NCBI GenBank assembly: GCA_902651635.1
Contig: CACRSC010000273.1
Span: forward strand, 775,748-839,747
Direction of reading: 5' to 3'
Source: Mastigamoeba balamuthi
Lineage: Eukaryota > Evosea > Mastigamoebida > Mastigamoebidae
DNA: 64,000 nt
Part shown: in pieces, positions 10,233 through 20,900 of the stretch
How the letters are laid out: each line of letters starts with the position of its first letter
How positions within the stretch are numbered: the first letter of the stretch is position 1
Made by a program: the position numbers and the translations under genes
The notes under the pieces: model-generated
Seen by the model: only the letters and a program-made list of their open reading frames with translations
What the model was told of the DNA's origin: nothing
Database searches by the model: none

Positions 10233-12053
10233 TCAAAACTCGTCGTTGATAAACGTTAGCCCCTCTGTGGCATGGATAGCATCCGGGGATATGCACAAGC
10301 TGCGGAGCTCCTGTGGTATTTCAGCTTGGACACCTGAAACGTCCAGCGACAGCAGCCAGGCCAGTGTCTGCAGCTGCTTGATTCCCTCGCTCGATACGCT
10401 CCGGCAGTGTGCGATGGCCAGCCTTCGGAGCATCGGGCACTGCGCGCAGAGTGCGCAGAGGTCGCTGTCGCTGACCTTCGTGCTGCTGAGGTCCAGCTCC
10501 CGCATCTGCGGCCACAGCCCGTGCGACACTCCGCTCGCCTTGAGGCAGTGCCTGAGCGAGAGAACGCGCAGTCTGCTGAGGGCGCCGAGCGCGACCACGG
10601 CGGGCTCGTCGACCCAGTCCAGCCACGCCAGCCCGAGAGCTACTAATCGTTGGCAGGGCAGGACGTGCTCGAGGGCCTCTTGCGTCAGCTCTGTGAAGGG
10701 AGTCAGTCAGTTGCGCGGGCGTGGTGCGCGAGGAGGGAGCGCGCCTATGCAGCCAGAGATGTCCAGGGCCTCGAGCGAGCGCAGCTGGCAGACGTCTGTC
10801 AGGGCAGCGTCGTCAACGCTCGTGTACGAGACGTTGAGCGACCGGAGGTCCCTGCAGTCTGGCCGGGCAGCGACGGCTGTGAGGCAGAGGAGGCAGCCAA
10901 GGCGAGGGAGGAGGGCCGCACAGAAGGCGACGGCCTTCATGGCCGCGGGGTCGAACTGCCTCCAGTGGGTCACGTCGAGGCACGTCAGCCCCGTGAACCT
11001 CTGCGCGGCCTCGACTCCGGCCTCCGAGGGCCCGTTGCAGCCCGAGAGCTGCAGCCTGCGGACGTCCCCGCGCAGCGCTCGCACGACGGCCCCGGCGTCC
11101 GCGGCGCCCGAGGACTCGAGCACCCGCAGGCGCCCCAGTATGCCGCCGACGGCCCGCGGGCTGAGCGCGACGGCGTAGCTGAGGTCGCACCAGCCGCCGA
11201 GCCTCAGCGCTGCGAGCGACGGCGGGGCGCTGCCCATGAACCACAGCAGCTGCGCCTGCGGCCCGCAGGCCGTGTCGTCGAGGCTCAGCCTCTCGAGCGC
11301 CGTGCACGCGCAGAGCGCCCCCGCGCACGCCAGCAGCGCGTCGCCGCCGAGCTCCAGCGGCCCGGCGCCGAGCTTCTCGAGCTGCAGCTCGACCAGCGAG
11401 GGCGGGAGGCGCGGGACGACGTCGGCAGCGCAGACCCGCGGGCAGGCGCAGACGCTGAGCGACGCCAGCGAGCGGCACGAGCGCAGCATCTCGCCCAGCG
11501 CGGGGCCCCGGAGCTCCTCGCACGCGCGGACGCGCAGCGCCACGAGGTCCCCGCAGGCCACGCGGCGCAGGGCCGTGCCGTAGAGCCCCGGGAGCGCGTC
11601 GAGGGCCAGGCGGCGCGCGCGGGCGCAGGCGGCGGCTGCGAAGCGCAGAGAGACGTCGGAGACGACGCCGCCGCCGCGGCACAGCGCCAGCGACGCGCAC
11701 CGCGCGAGGTACGGGGCGCGCGGGAGGGCGCTGGGGCGGCGGAGGGTGGCGGCGGAGAGGCAGAGACGCGACCAGGAGCCCGGGCTGAGCGTCGCGGTGG
11801 CCGCGGGCGACGTGGACGGGCCGTCGCTGGCGAGGCGCCACGAGCGGCAGACGAGGCGGCACGCGCAGCGGCTCCGCTCGTCCAGGCGGGCAAAGGCCGC
11901 GCTGAGGAACTCGGGGGGGAGGTCCTCCAGGGTCGGGCGTGCGGGGAGGGCCGGCGGCCACTGCGGGCGCTGGCGCTGATTGCGAGAGCACAGGCGGACA
12001 AAGCAATCACAGCGAAGGCCAGAAGATACGCGTATCTCGAGAGTGTTTCCCAA
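10233..12053 (-). CDS. F-box/leucine-rich-repeat protein (substrate adaptor of SCF-type ubiquitin ligase)
   Basis: The N-terminal region holds an F-box (LEDLPPEFLSAAFARLDE, then CRLVCRSW). About a dozen AMN1-type leucine-rich repeats follow (for example SLASLSVCACPRVCAADV and RRLAIAHCRSVSSEGIKQL). Such proteins recruit substrates to SKP1-cullin ubiquitin ligases. Two exons fit: one ending at 10745 and one from 10690 to the stop at 10233. The 54-bp intron between them begins with GC rather than GT (AG then GCGCGC) and ends CACAG; splicing there restores an LRR reading LDISGCI-ELTQEALEHV. The start is not settled. The frame is open to 12053 without an in-frame ATG, so a short upstream exon is likely, perhaps joined at the AG near 11968. 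Single-copy here, antiparallel to both neighbours. Confidence 0.72.
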
Positions 12054-12795
12054 AGCGCGCTGGGCGGCTGGCTTTGAGGGTGGGCTGAATTGGGTTCGCG
12101 CTAGGGCGTTAGGAGCGAACTACGGTGTGCAAGGTGTTTGCCACCTCTGATCCAGGCTCTGGCCCAGGAGTCTTGTGCTGGTTGGTTCGGCCGCCAATCG
12201 ACACAGAGCAACGCCACCCCTATGGTCGGTCAGTTTTGATCTGAGCGGGGCCCTGTATTCGCCCAGAACCCAGGGGCTCCTGTTGAGGCGTGGCTGTCTG
12301 CACTCGCGCTCTACTGTACGCCGTTGATATCATTGCGGAGGCTCCGCGCACTGTGGTGGGTGAGGGTGGGGGCATCAAGAGAAAAGTGGTGTGGTGCAAA
12401 GCTGCGAATGCTCAATGCCGTGCTGAAAAACGTGAGTATTCCCTCATCGAGCATAATGCAGCCCCCTGGGTGCTGCGCTGCTGTGTGCGGGCACGGGACC
12501 CAGACGTCTGCCGCAGCCAGCTGCCCAGAGTCGCCCAGAGGGCACCGCGTCTGCGCGGCGAAAGGGCGGTGCGGCGTCACCGGGTGACGAGCAAGCGCAC
12601 CTTGTTTTCCCGGTGCAATGCACCACCCCGGAAATCGTCGTCACGAGACACGTCGCCGTTGCCCCCATGAAATCCGTCGGCACTCCTCTCTCCTCTTTTT
12701 TTATTATTTTTCGTTTGTTAAAAACAAAAGGGAGAAAGAAGCGCACTCTTTCTCGTTGCCTGGCGTTCCCTGTGAACTACACGGCAGTCTCTATC
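12054..12795. promoter_or_regulatory. Divergent intergenic region between F-box/LRR and amylase genes
   Basis: 742 bp separating two divergently transcribed genes, so it should hold both promoters. A T-rich/A-rich block lies at about 12692-12735, some 60-100 bp before the amylase ATG, and resembles a core promoter region. No convincing gene was found; the overlapping open frames have poor codon use. No classic motif could be assigned. Confidence 0.35.
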
Positions 12796-14996
12796 ATGCT
12801 CAAGGCCATCATCCTCGCTGCTGCTGCCCTGGCGACCCTCGCGGCCGCGGGCATCGACTCGGTCACGCAGGTGCCCAGCTCCGCCACCGGCGTCGTCACC
12901 GTCGACAAGGCCGCCGGCATCACGCTCTACGCCTATGTCACCAAGATGGGGGTCACCAACTTCACCGGCCAGGGTGCGCCTCTCCCCCCCACACACACGA
13001 CCGCGCCTTGTCCCCTCCCCTCGCGCTCCACATGCATTGGTTTTTGCGTCCGCGCTGTGCCTCGAATACGTGCGCGGGAATACCTGCAGTAAAAGGTGCA
13101 TTTCGTGCATTTCTTTGGTTGCACAGGAGCTCCACGAAATGTCCACTAAAGTGTCACTGTTTCTGGAATACCTGAGATCGGGGCATGTGGCCCTATCCCT
13201 TCTCTGCCCCCTGGGGCCTCACCTTTTGCTGACCCGCCCGGATATGTTCAGGCTCGGGTCTCGGGTGCCAGGCACTGGTGGGCAAGGTCAAGTCGTTCGG
13301 CGGGTCGTGGGACAGCCAGACGTACATGATGCTCTCGTACGACTCTGACGCGGGCAACGCCGACCGCTGGGCGCTGCACTGGGTCCCGGCCATCGGCAAG
13401 TACGAGGTCGCCATGCACTGCTGGGACTACTTCGGCAGCGACGTCTGGGCGACCTCGACCGGCGGCAATGCGCGCATCCAGGTGGTCGGCTGCGGCGACT
13501 GGACCGTGCAGAGCGACGAGGAGTGCGACGTCGGCGGCGCGGCGGCCTACGGGTGCACCTCCGACTGCAAGTGCGAGCCCGGGCACGTGGCCAGCCCGAC
13601 GGGGGCGTACTGGGGCTGCAAGCAGACCAAGCACATGCCCGCCGACCAGAGCAGCATCTGGAGGACGAGGTCCATCTACCAGGTGCTGACCGACCGCTTC
13701 GCCACGTCGTCGGACGCCGCCGCGCAGCCGTGCAACGTGACAAAGAACACGTACTGCGGCGGCACGTTCGCGGGGCTCAAGAACCACCTCGACTACATCA
13801 CGGGCATGGGCTTCGACGCGATCTGGATCTCGCCCGTCGTTGAGAACATCGCCAACGGGTGGCACGGGTACTGGGCCAAGAACTTCCAGAAGATCAACAC
13901 CAACTTCGGCACGCTGGCCGACCTCCAGGACCTCGTCAAGGAGTGCCACAAGAGGGGCGTGCTCGTCATGATGGACTGGGTCAGCAACCACGTGGGCATC
14001 GTCGACATCTCGCAGATCGACACGTTCAACAGCTCCGAGTACTACCACCCCTGCGACAGCTGCCCCAGCTGGTGCTCCATCTCCGACTACGACAACATGG
14101 CGCAGGTCGAGATGTGCCGCCTCTCGGGCCTGCTCGACCTCAACACCGAGCACCCGTTCGTGGTCAGCAAGCTCAAGAGCTTCGTGGCCTCGATCATCAA
14201 GAGCACCGGCGTCGACGCGCTGCGCCTCGACACGGTCCCCCACGTCAACCTGAACTACTGGGAGGACTTCCGCTCGAGCGTCAACACGTTCATGATGGGC
14301 GAGGTCTTCGACGGCCGCGCCGAGCGTGGCGCCGCGTTCCAGAACCCCCTGGACAGCCTTCTCTGGTACCCCATGTACTACGCCATCCGCAACGTGTTCG
14401 GGTCCAAGGCCGACGCCTCGCAGCTCGACACCGTCCTCAAGACGTCGCGCGCGTCGTACCTCGACACGACCGTGCTCGGCAACTTCGTCGACAACCACGA
14501 CAACGCGCGCTTCCTGAACAGCCAGCCCGACAAGGTCCTCTTCCGCAACGCCCTGGCCATGTCCATCCTCGGCGAGGGCATCCCGATCGTCTACTACGGC
14601 TCGGAGCAGGGCTTCAACGGCGGCTCGGACCCCGCGAACCGCGAGGCGCTGTGGAGCAGCCAGTTCTCGACCAGCACGGACCTCTACGCGTTCATCGCTC
14701 AGCTCAACGCCGCGCGCAAGAAGAGCTGGGCGTTCGCGTTCCCCCAGTCGACGCTGGTGGCCCAGTCGAACCTCTACGCGTTCACCCGCGGCAAGCTCGC
14801 CGTGTTCCTGCGCAACGGAGGCTCCAGCGCCCCTGCCTCGGAGGTCACGTTCGCCGTGCCCAGGAACATCGTGCCGGGCATCTATGTCAGCGCGACCCCG
14901 GCGGTCTCGTACATCCTCAACATCTTCCCGGGCACCACTCTGACGGTCAGGCTGCCCGCTGGCGGCGAGCCCCTCGTCTTCTACCAACTGTTCTGA
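12796..14996 (+). CDS. Secreted alpha-amylase, glycoside hydrolase family 13, fungal-type
   Basis: Two exons, 12796-12973 and 13252-14996 (GT-AG intron of 278 bp), give 640 aa. Residues 1-18 (MLKAIILAAAALATLAAA) are a signal peptide, so the enzyme should be secreted or sent to food vacuoles to hydrolyse alpha-1,4-glucans. The N-terminal 180 residues hold a beta-rich segment and then a Cys-rich motif (SDEECDVGGAAAYGCTSDCK) like the EECDDG...GC..C repeats of secreted proteins. The GH13 barrel begins near RSIYQVLTDRFA. Predicted catalytic residues are Asp386 (ALRLDTVPH), Glu410 (MMGEVFDG) and Asp476 (FVDNHDNARF), which correspond to the Asp/Glu/Asp triad of TAKA-type amylases. The C terminus matches the small beta domain. 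The large antisense open frame here is a shadow of codon bias. Confidence 0.93.
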
Positions 14997-15142
14997 GGTC
15001 ACAAGGGGGAGCTGCCTGCTGGCCCTCCGTGTGATAACGTGCACAGCTAATACAACACACCTATCGCTCTTGTCCTAAGCAGAGCGCATATGCTAGCCCA
15101 ATTGCGTTGTGAGCATCGTGCCATGCCCACGGCCTTGCCCGA

Positions 15143-16195
15143 TCACCGGGCTGTCTCGTCCCCGGGCAGTTGGTAGTCGACGACGATCGGCCTGTGGTCG
15201 CTGAGGTCGCTGGGGCCCACAGAGTGCGCCTGTATGGCCAGGCCGCGGGAGAGCAGCCAGTCGAGCTTGGCGGCCCAGAACCTCCCGGTGCGGGTGACCC
15301 CCTCGGGGCCGCCCTTGTCGAAGGGGTCCTGCCAGTCGTCCGCGTGGCACTCGGCGAGGCAGTCGAGGCTCCCGTCGCCCACGGCCCTGCGCGCCTCCTC
15401 GGCCCGGGGGCACGACAGCACGCAGCGCTGCCACCACTGGGCCTCGGACTCGCCCAGCGTCCGCAGGCGCAGCCAGTCGGCCGTCGGGTACGCCAGCGGC
15501 ACGAACCGCATCACGCCGTGCATCAGCGTGTTGAGGTCGCCGCCGGCCACGCACGGGGCCGCGGTCGTCTCGCGCGCGTGGCGCCAGACGTCGGCCATCT
15601 GCCGCAGCCTGCCCGCGGCGCCCGTGAAGCTCTCGAGGTGCGTGCTGTACGCGCGCAGCAGCGTCGTCCTGCGGCCCCCGGGGCCCTCGGCCTCGACGTC
15701 GGCCCAGCAGCACCCGCGGGCCCCCCTGCGCGGCTGGCGCATCAGGGCCCCGCGCCACGACCAGTCGTAGGGCTGGTGCCCGAACACGAGCGACCCGCAC
15801 GCCCCCAGCGGCCTGCGCGAGACGACGGCGTTGCAGTGCACGCCGCCGCCTGCGAGTCGGGCGCTCCGCAGAGGGCTCGCGAGCTCCTCGAACTCGACCG
15901 CCAGGGCCACGTGGGGCATCCCGCACGCCCGCGCGATGTCGACGGCCACGTTGGCGCGGGCGGTGCGCGCGCAGCCCACGTCGACCTCCTGGAGCAGCAG
16001 GACGTCGGGCGCGGGGCTCAGCGAGCGCAGCCACGCGGAGATCTCGGCCGACTTGTAGCCGCGCTCGACGTTCAGCGCCACCACGCGCAGGGCCGCGCCG
16101 GCTGCGGGAGGCGCGGCGGCGGCGGAGGGGTCGGACCACTGCCAGGTCTCGCCGGCGTGCAGCGCCAGCAGCGGCGTTACAACGTCTTCCTGCAT
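15143..16195 (-). CDS. Endonuclease/exonuclease/phosphatase (EEP) family protein
   Basis: Intronless 350-aa protein with the ATG at 16195. The motifs of the metal-dependent EEP fold appear in order: LNVERG (Asn42), LLQEVD (Glu70), STHLESF, AGDLNTLMHG, KLDWLLSRG and SDHRPIVVDY near the C terminus. These residues bind Mg2+ and carry out phosphodiester or phosphomonoester cleavage across the family (DNase I, AP endonucleases, sphingomyelinases, inositol phosphatases, nocturnin). The substrate cannot be told from sequence alone. No signal peptide or transmembrane segment is visible, so it is probably cytosolic or nuclear. It converges on the amylase gene (147 bp between stops) and shares a strand with the transporter gene to its right. 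Confidence 0.82.
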   Translation of the reverse strand: MQEDVVTPLLALHAGETWQWSDPSAAAAPPAAGAALRVVALNVERGYKSAEISAWLRSLSPAPDVLLLQEVDVGCARTARANVAVDIARACGMPHVALAVEFEELASPLRSARLAGGGVHCNAVVSRRPLGACGSLVFGHQPYDWSWRGALMRQPRRGARGCCWADVEAEGPGGRRTTLLRAYSTHLESFTGAAGRLRQMADVWRHARETTAAPCVAGGDLNTLMHGVMRFVPLAYPTADWLRLRTLGESEAQWWQRCVLSCPRAEEARRAVGDGSLDCLAECHADDWQDPFDKGGPEGVTRTGRFWAAKLDWLLSRGLAIQAHSVGPSDLSDHRPIVVDYQLPGDETAR

Positions 16196-16441
16196 TGGAA
16201 GCGCAATATCAAGCGGCGTTGATATCTGCCAAAAATCTCGTGTTTCCAGATATTTGCACGATGCCTAGTTGGAATTGATTCCCAGACGGAAGCGTTTTCG
16301 CGTTATACCCTTCCTTGTTTGAATTGATTTCTCTGTCTTGATCGAAACCGCTGGCCACCTCCGTGAAAAGTGGTCGGGTTGGATTCGGCCAGGCGTTTGT
16401 GGTACTCCGCGTGGTTGTGCTGAGCTGCCTTGCTATGTGCA

Positions 16442-18241
16442 TCATACGCCAAAGCACGACGGGCAGGCGGATATGACGATGGCCACAATCCAGGCAGCGA
16501 TGCCGGCCACTAGCGTCAGCACGATCATCGGCAGGTGGCTGTACCACCCGCTGAAGGGCGTCCAGTCGGTGTTCTTGCCCCACCTGGCCACGCAGTACCG
16601 CGAGCTCCTCCACTGTATCACCGGCGGGATGACGTACTCGAGGGCGAACGCGAACAGGCCCGTGATGGTGAAGATCGTGTCCAGGCGGCCGAAGACCGAC
16701 GCCAGGATCATGGGGGGCACCGCAGAGGCCAGGCGGCAGCAGACCCTGGTCGGCCGCGGCCCGAGCCACGCCCGCAGGGACTTGGGGAGCGCTGCCTCGA
16801 AGTTACCACCGATCGTGATGGCGACCAGCGGGTACACGTTGGCCAGGTCGACGACGGGCAGCAGGATGATGAGCAGGCGCACCGCCACAGCCCACCAGTG
16901 GGCGTCGCCGGGGCCCCACCCCCCGTCGCGGCCGGTGTAGCCGGCCCAGTTGAGCGTCAGCAGCGGCAGCGGCGGGTTGAAGAACACCGCGCAGAGGGCG
17001 CCGACGAGGACGTAGAACAGCAGGCTGACGAGCTGCGCGGCCATCGCAATCCACTTGAGGTGCGACTTGTTCTTGGTGGGCGTCAGCGCGTCAGGCAGGT
17101 TGTAGTGGACCTGCGCGCCGGCTCAGAGATCAGAGAGGGGAGCCAGGGGCTCGCAGGCTGCACGTTGAGAGCGAAGGCGGCCGAGGGGAACATGAGGCCG
17201 AATCCGCTCCACTTGAGATCCAGCAGGTCCGAGGCTCCAGGGTGCTGCGGGCCGTGCGTGGCGAGGCCGACGGCGACGGTGATCGCGATGATGCCGAACA
17301 CGACGAACCTGTAGATCGTCAGGGCCACCTGCAGCGACTGCTGCTCGGCAATGTCCATCAGCGTCAGCGGGATCGTGATCAGCGCTGGGCAGACACCGTC
17401 AGCAGAGCACGACAAGGGCCGGCAAGTCACCAAATAGGGCGATGCATCCGTAGTACGTGAAGTCGCAGTCGATCGAGTGGGCGGTGTAGATGTTGCACTC
17501 CTCCGTCTCGACCGCGTACGTGAAGATGACCGACGCCAGCGACGACGCGAACGTCGCCGTGAACGCCCACATGCATCCCACGGCTGGCAGGGCGGCACAC
17601 ACCCCCGTGAGGGACGGCAAAGGGGAGGGAGGGGGCTGGTGTGGGGGTTCTTGTTTGGAGTACAATAGAGAATGAGGACGAGCTGGCAGAACCACTTGGC
17701 CACAGGGCCCCCGAAGAGCTCGCACGTCTCGGTGTACGAGTAGATCACCCGGCCGATCCTGTGCCGCGGCGGGTTCGCCCTGTTGTGCGCGAAGCAGCTG
17801 TCGGCGGCCGTCACGACGCCGTGCGCCCTCGCGAGGACCTCGATGACCCACCTTGCAAGCCACAGCAGCCGAAACAGCAGGCACAGCTGTCAGCCGCAGT
17901 CGGCACCCCCTCAGGAACCCACCGAGGCCGCGGAAGGCGCACCAGCACCCGATGACCGTGAAGCAGAAGAAGAACAGGAGGGTGAGCAGCGTGAGCGGGA
18001 TGCCTGCGCGGTAGAACGCGTAGGGGAGCCCGAGGACGCCTGAACGGGGGGGCGGGGGGGTGTTCGCTGAGAGGGTGTGGGCACAGGCGGCGGCAGCACC
18101 GGCGCCGATGATGTAGTTGATCGTGACGGCAAAGGCGGTGAAGGACGAGGAGTACTCGTGGGTAACGAGGACGTTCTTGCGGGTGCTGAGGAACTGGGAG
18201 GTCTGCACATCAAACAACGGAACGGCCTCCTCGGGCTCCAT
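16442..18241 (-). CDS. Amino acid/auxin permease (AAAP) family transporter
   Basis: Six exons fit (18241-18100, 18039-17943, 17851-17664, 17583-17431, 17384-17164, 17110-16442), summing to 1470 nt, or 489 aa, with all five introns GT-AG. The first intron interrupts the hallmark first transmembrane motif, which reads NYIIGAGVLGLPYAF after splicing. About eleven hydrophobic helices follow, including LTLLTLLFFFCFTVIGCW, ALITIPLTLMDIAEQQ and a C-terminal MIVLTLVAGIAAWIVAI. A conserved-looking HYNLPDAL segment after the middle helices is typical of the family. These proteins are proton- or sodium-coupled amino-acid carriers of plasma or vacuolar/lysosomal membranes. Substrate and membrane are not determinable here. 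The second intron's acceptor is the least certain of the five. Confidence 0.85.
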
Positions 18242-18438
18242 CCTGAAGAGACAAATTGCGGAAATGAAAAAAATCTACGGGAATATGATCAACATGGTGC
18301 GGTTGACACCGTTGTTAGACTTCGCGTGTGACGAGCGACGAAAGCCAGGAGGGGGTTGGACAACGATAATCGCACTCGCTGAGATGGCGTTGATTTGGCT
18401 AGTTGGCAAGGTCCTTTTTGATTTAATTATATCAGTGA

Positions 18439-18511
18439 GGTGCTTTAGCGTAGTCGGTAGCGCGTCGTGCTGATAACGCGAAGGTCCCAGGTTCGATCCC
18501 TGGAAGCACCA
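18439..18511 (+). tRNA. tRNA-Ile (anticodon GAT), intronless
   Basis: The 73-nt cloverleaf has acceptor stem GGTGCTT pairing with AAGCACC, a D arm with AGCGTAGTCGGTAGCGC, an anticodon stem TCGTG/CGCGA around loop CTGATAA (anticodon GAT) and a T arm containing GGTTCGATCC. These are the internal A and B boxes of RNA polymerase III. The closest T-run, TTTTT at about 18533-18537, could terminate transcription. Confidence 0.93.
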
Positions 18512-18780
18512 TTTATATCGCATTGTCAAACAATTTTTCACCCTACTTTTAGGAGTATAGTTTTCACATGATTCTCAATCATTCCGCTTCTCAGGTTTTG
18601 ATGAATAAGGCCCTACCGCCTTTAGGGGACTTCACCCTATTGATGGTTCTGTTAGCTTATAACACTTCATGTAAGTGGGTGCTGATCACATTTTTAACTG
18701 GTTTTTCAATAAGATACTTGTGTGATCATTGTACGCACAACAATTTATACGTTCAACAAATTAGGAACTATAGCAAAACT

Positions 18781-18863
18781 CCGAGCATAGCTCAGTTGGT
18801 AGAGCGGAGGACTGTAGCAGTATGGAAATCCTTAGGTCGGTGGTTCAAATCCGCCTGCTCGGA
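18781..18863 (+). tRNA. tRNA-Tyr (anticodon GTA) with a 10-nt intron
   Basis: The acceptor stem CCGAGCA pairs with TGCTCGG. The D arm contains AGCTCAGTTGGTAGAGC. The anticodon stem GAGGA/TCCTT encloses loop CTGTAGA, giving anticodon GTA, provided the ten bases CAGTATGGAA after position 37 are removed. That is the canonical place of tRNA introns, and tRNA-Tyr is the tRNA that most often has one. The T arm GGTTCAAATCC is standard. Without the intron the tRNA is 73 nt. Confidence 0.92.
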
Positions 18864-18871
18864 TTTTTTTC
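18863..18871 (+). terminator. RNA polymerase III T-run terminator
   Basis: A run of seven T residues follows the discriminator base of tRNA-Tyr immediately, the usual Pol III termination signal. Confidence 0.75.
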
Positions 18872-19020
18872 TGTAGTGTCTGCTCTACGTCTGAAACCCT
18901 AATCAAAGAACTAAACAACCGACTAATGGAAACTGTACTTTGGACGACCCCACAAGAGCCAGCTGGGTTCGTGTTGTATTTCATTCCTTCCACTTGCGAG
19001 AAGACATTCTCTTCAGCCTC

Positions 19021-20204
19021 TCAGAAGAAGAGGGTCTCGAACACCTGGCCGGTGATGTGGTTCTCCTTCCCGCCGAAGGGCATAGCTGCGAGATGACCAA
19101 ATCAGTGAGCGCAGATGTCTTAGAGTTGGGGAAGGCTCACCGATTCCGCCGAGGTGCTGGCCGGCCTTGCCGAGGCACATGGTGCCGTTGAAGTACATGC
19201 GGGCGACGTAGAGCGGCTGGCCGCCGACGTCGTGGCCGGCCTGCGTCCCCTGGATCGGAGTCCCGGGCATCACCGTCTGCCAGCGCGGGAAGCACCCGGG
19301 CGCCGCCGTGAGCACCTCGTACGACCTCACCGGGACCTCCCTGCCGCCAAACGACACGTCTGCGATGGGGTCGATCAAGTCAGTCTCGGTCGGTTGTTGA
19401 GACCTGGCAATGTGTCACCGGCTTTTACCGGGTTTGTTGACGTGGAAAAGAAACAGAGATGTGCGGGCGTGTCGGGCCGGTGTGGGCAAACAACGTACAG
19501 CAGCAGCCGTGCTTGGGGTGGCCCTTGCCCGGGATCATGCTGCCGTTGTGCATCGCCCTGGCGACGTAGAGGTCGGTGCCGTCGACGTCCCTCCCTCCGA
19601 CGACGGCGTTGGGCGGGATGCAGTTGCCGTTGGTGGGGACCCACTGGAAGCTCTGGTACGCCGGGGGCGGGCACGGGCACGGCTGCGACGGGTACATCGG
19701 CTGGGGCGGGTACATAGGCTGGCACGGGGGCTGGGGGTACGCGGGCTGGCACGGGGACTGCGGACAGGAGGTCAGCGCCAAAAAGCAAAGCACACAGCGC
19801 ACCCTATTCCTCGAGCTGTAGCAGTTGCAGCAGAGGTCGTAGTGGCAGCTCGAGCAGTGCCAGACGGTGGCGTGGTCGTCGTTGTGCGACTGGCGGCAGC
19901 CGTTGCAGCAGAACCCGCTCTTGTAGCCGTGGCCGTCGGTGACGACGACCTCGGCGAGGATCATCTGCCTGAGCGGGTGGTTCGCCGAGCAGAAGACGCC
20001 CGTCGGGGCGGGCCTCTCCCTCTGCGAGTAGCAGTTGTAGCAGAGGTCGTAGCGGCACGTCGAGCAGTGCTCGACGGGCGCGTGCGAGTCGTTGATGCTG
20101 CGGCGGCAGATGTCGCAGACGAAGCCGCCCGCGTAGCTGTGCCCGTCGACCTTGCAGAGGTCGCCGACGACCATCTTGCTCAGCGGGTGGTTGTTGTTGC
20201 ACAT
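19021..20204 (-). CDS. Protein with two Cys/His zinc-binding modules and DM9 repeats
   Basis: Four exons (20204-19803, 19757-19499, 19359-19141, 19085-19021) sum to 945 nt, or 314 aa; all introns are GT-AG. Residues about 1-130 hold two copies of a Cys/His module (NHPLSKMVVGDL..., CDICRRS, HCSTCRYDLCYNCYS) resembling DC1/C1-like or ZZ zinc fingers. A Pro/Tyr/Gln-rich linker follows, then two DM9-type repeats (NAVVGGRDVDGTDLYVARA and GHDVGGQPLYVARMYFNG, each followed by GK and an FGG(R/K)E strand). DM9 proteins of animals bind mannose and recognise microbes. A cytosolic lectin-like or trafficking role is inferred; no signal peptide is visible. Introns fall inside the repeats and splicing restores the repeat consensus (GCCYVSFGGRE). 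A short upstream coding exon is possible because a 3' splice-like AG precedes the ATG. Confidence 0.75.
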
Positions 20205-20900
20205 GGGCTGCTGCACAGAGCGGTGTCAGGCGCCATGGGGGGGTGATGGTGTGGGCGGTGACAGAACGCGGTGCGTACAGCGGGCGCGGGGGAACGGCAG
20301 CAGGGGCTTCCGAGCATTTTCGGTATCACACAAACAGTAGTGTTGTTTTTACTTAAGTGACTCTGAACCCGATATTTCGATGGGCTTTGATTCGCCCATC
20401 CGGCTGGCTGTTTCCAGTTGCGGGTTGACGCCGCACCGCCTTTTCCCAATTGATTGTCTGAATGACTTTCCCACTCCCAGCGCTGGAGAGCCGGGCACAC
20501 CAATGACCTCATCAATAATGAGTGAGAGTTGAATCCACCTGCTCCACAACTCCTCCAACCCGTATTTTTCCAGTTGCTGAGTCATCGGCACCGAGTCGTA
20601 CGTCCTTCGCCCAATGTGGTCTTGTTCGCTCTGCTTCAGTACGGTGGAGCTGATTGGCGTGTCTCGCGAACGAGAAGAGCTCTTGATTTTGTTGATCTGA
20701 TCTAGATACTTGGAGGTATCTGTTACACACACAAGCCCCGAACCTCCACCAAGTGTTACACACACAAGGTTGGGAATTCTTCTGGATCTATTGTCCTTTT
20801 CCCGCGGCAGATATCTTCCCGGTACCCACCACTCAACATATCTAGATCACTGGCAGATCTTGGATTTCCTTCGCCGAAATAAAAAAAGCTAAACAGGCCG
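20205..20900. promoter_or_regulatory. Divergent promoter region with a 15-bp direct repeat
   Basis: This 696-bp region separates two divergent genes, the DM9 protein (-) and the H-lectin/RING protein (+). TGTTACACACACAAG occurs twice in direct orientation, at 20721-20735 and 20754-20768, which could be a pair of factor-binding sites. A 138-codon open frame lies on the - strand (20765-20349) but matches nothing I know. Confidence 0.3.

Noticed and set aside
10650-12077. A 475-codon + strand open frame over the F-box/LRR gene
   Set aside because: Arg/Ala-rich shadow. The - strand encodes a consistent series of leucine-rich repeats.
12973-13271. Amylase intron ending at the AG of GTGCCAG (13270-13271)
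   Set aside because: That acceptor leaves the wrong phase with a GT donor. The AG at 13250-13251 restores the frame with a standard GT-AG intron.
13248-15044. A 598-codon open frame on the - strand, antisense to the amylase
   Set aside because: It has no recognisable domain and repetitive Val/Arg/Glu composition; the + strand carries all GH13 catalytic motifs.
18568-18876. A 102-codon open frame covering tRNA-Tyr
   Set aside because: It lies in AT-rich spacer and its C-terminal third is the translated tRNA gene.
20349-20765. A 138-codon - strand open frame between two divergent genes
   Set aside because: It occupies the shared promoter region, has AT-richer codon use than the neighbouring genes and shows no domain. 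It could be real but cannot be supported.
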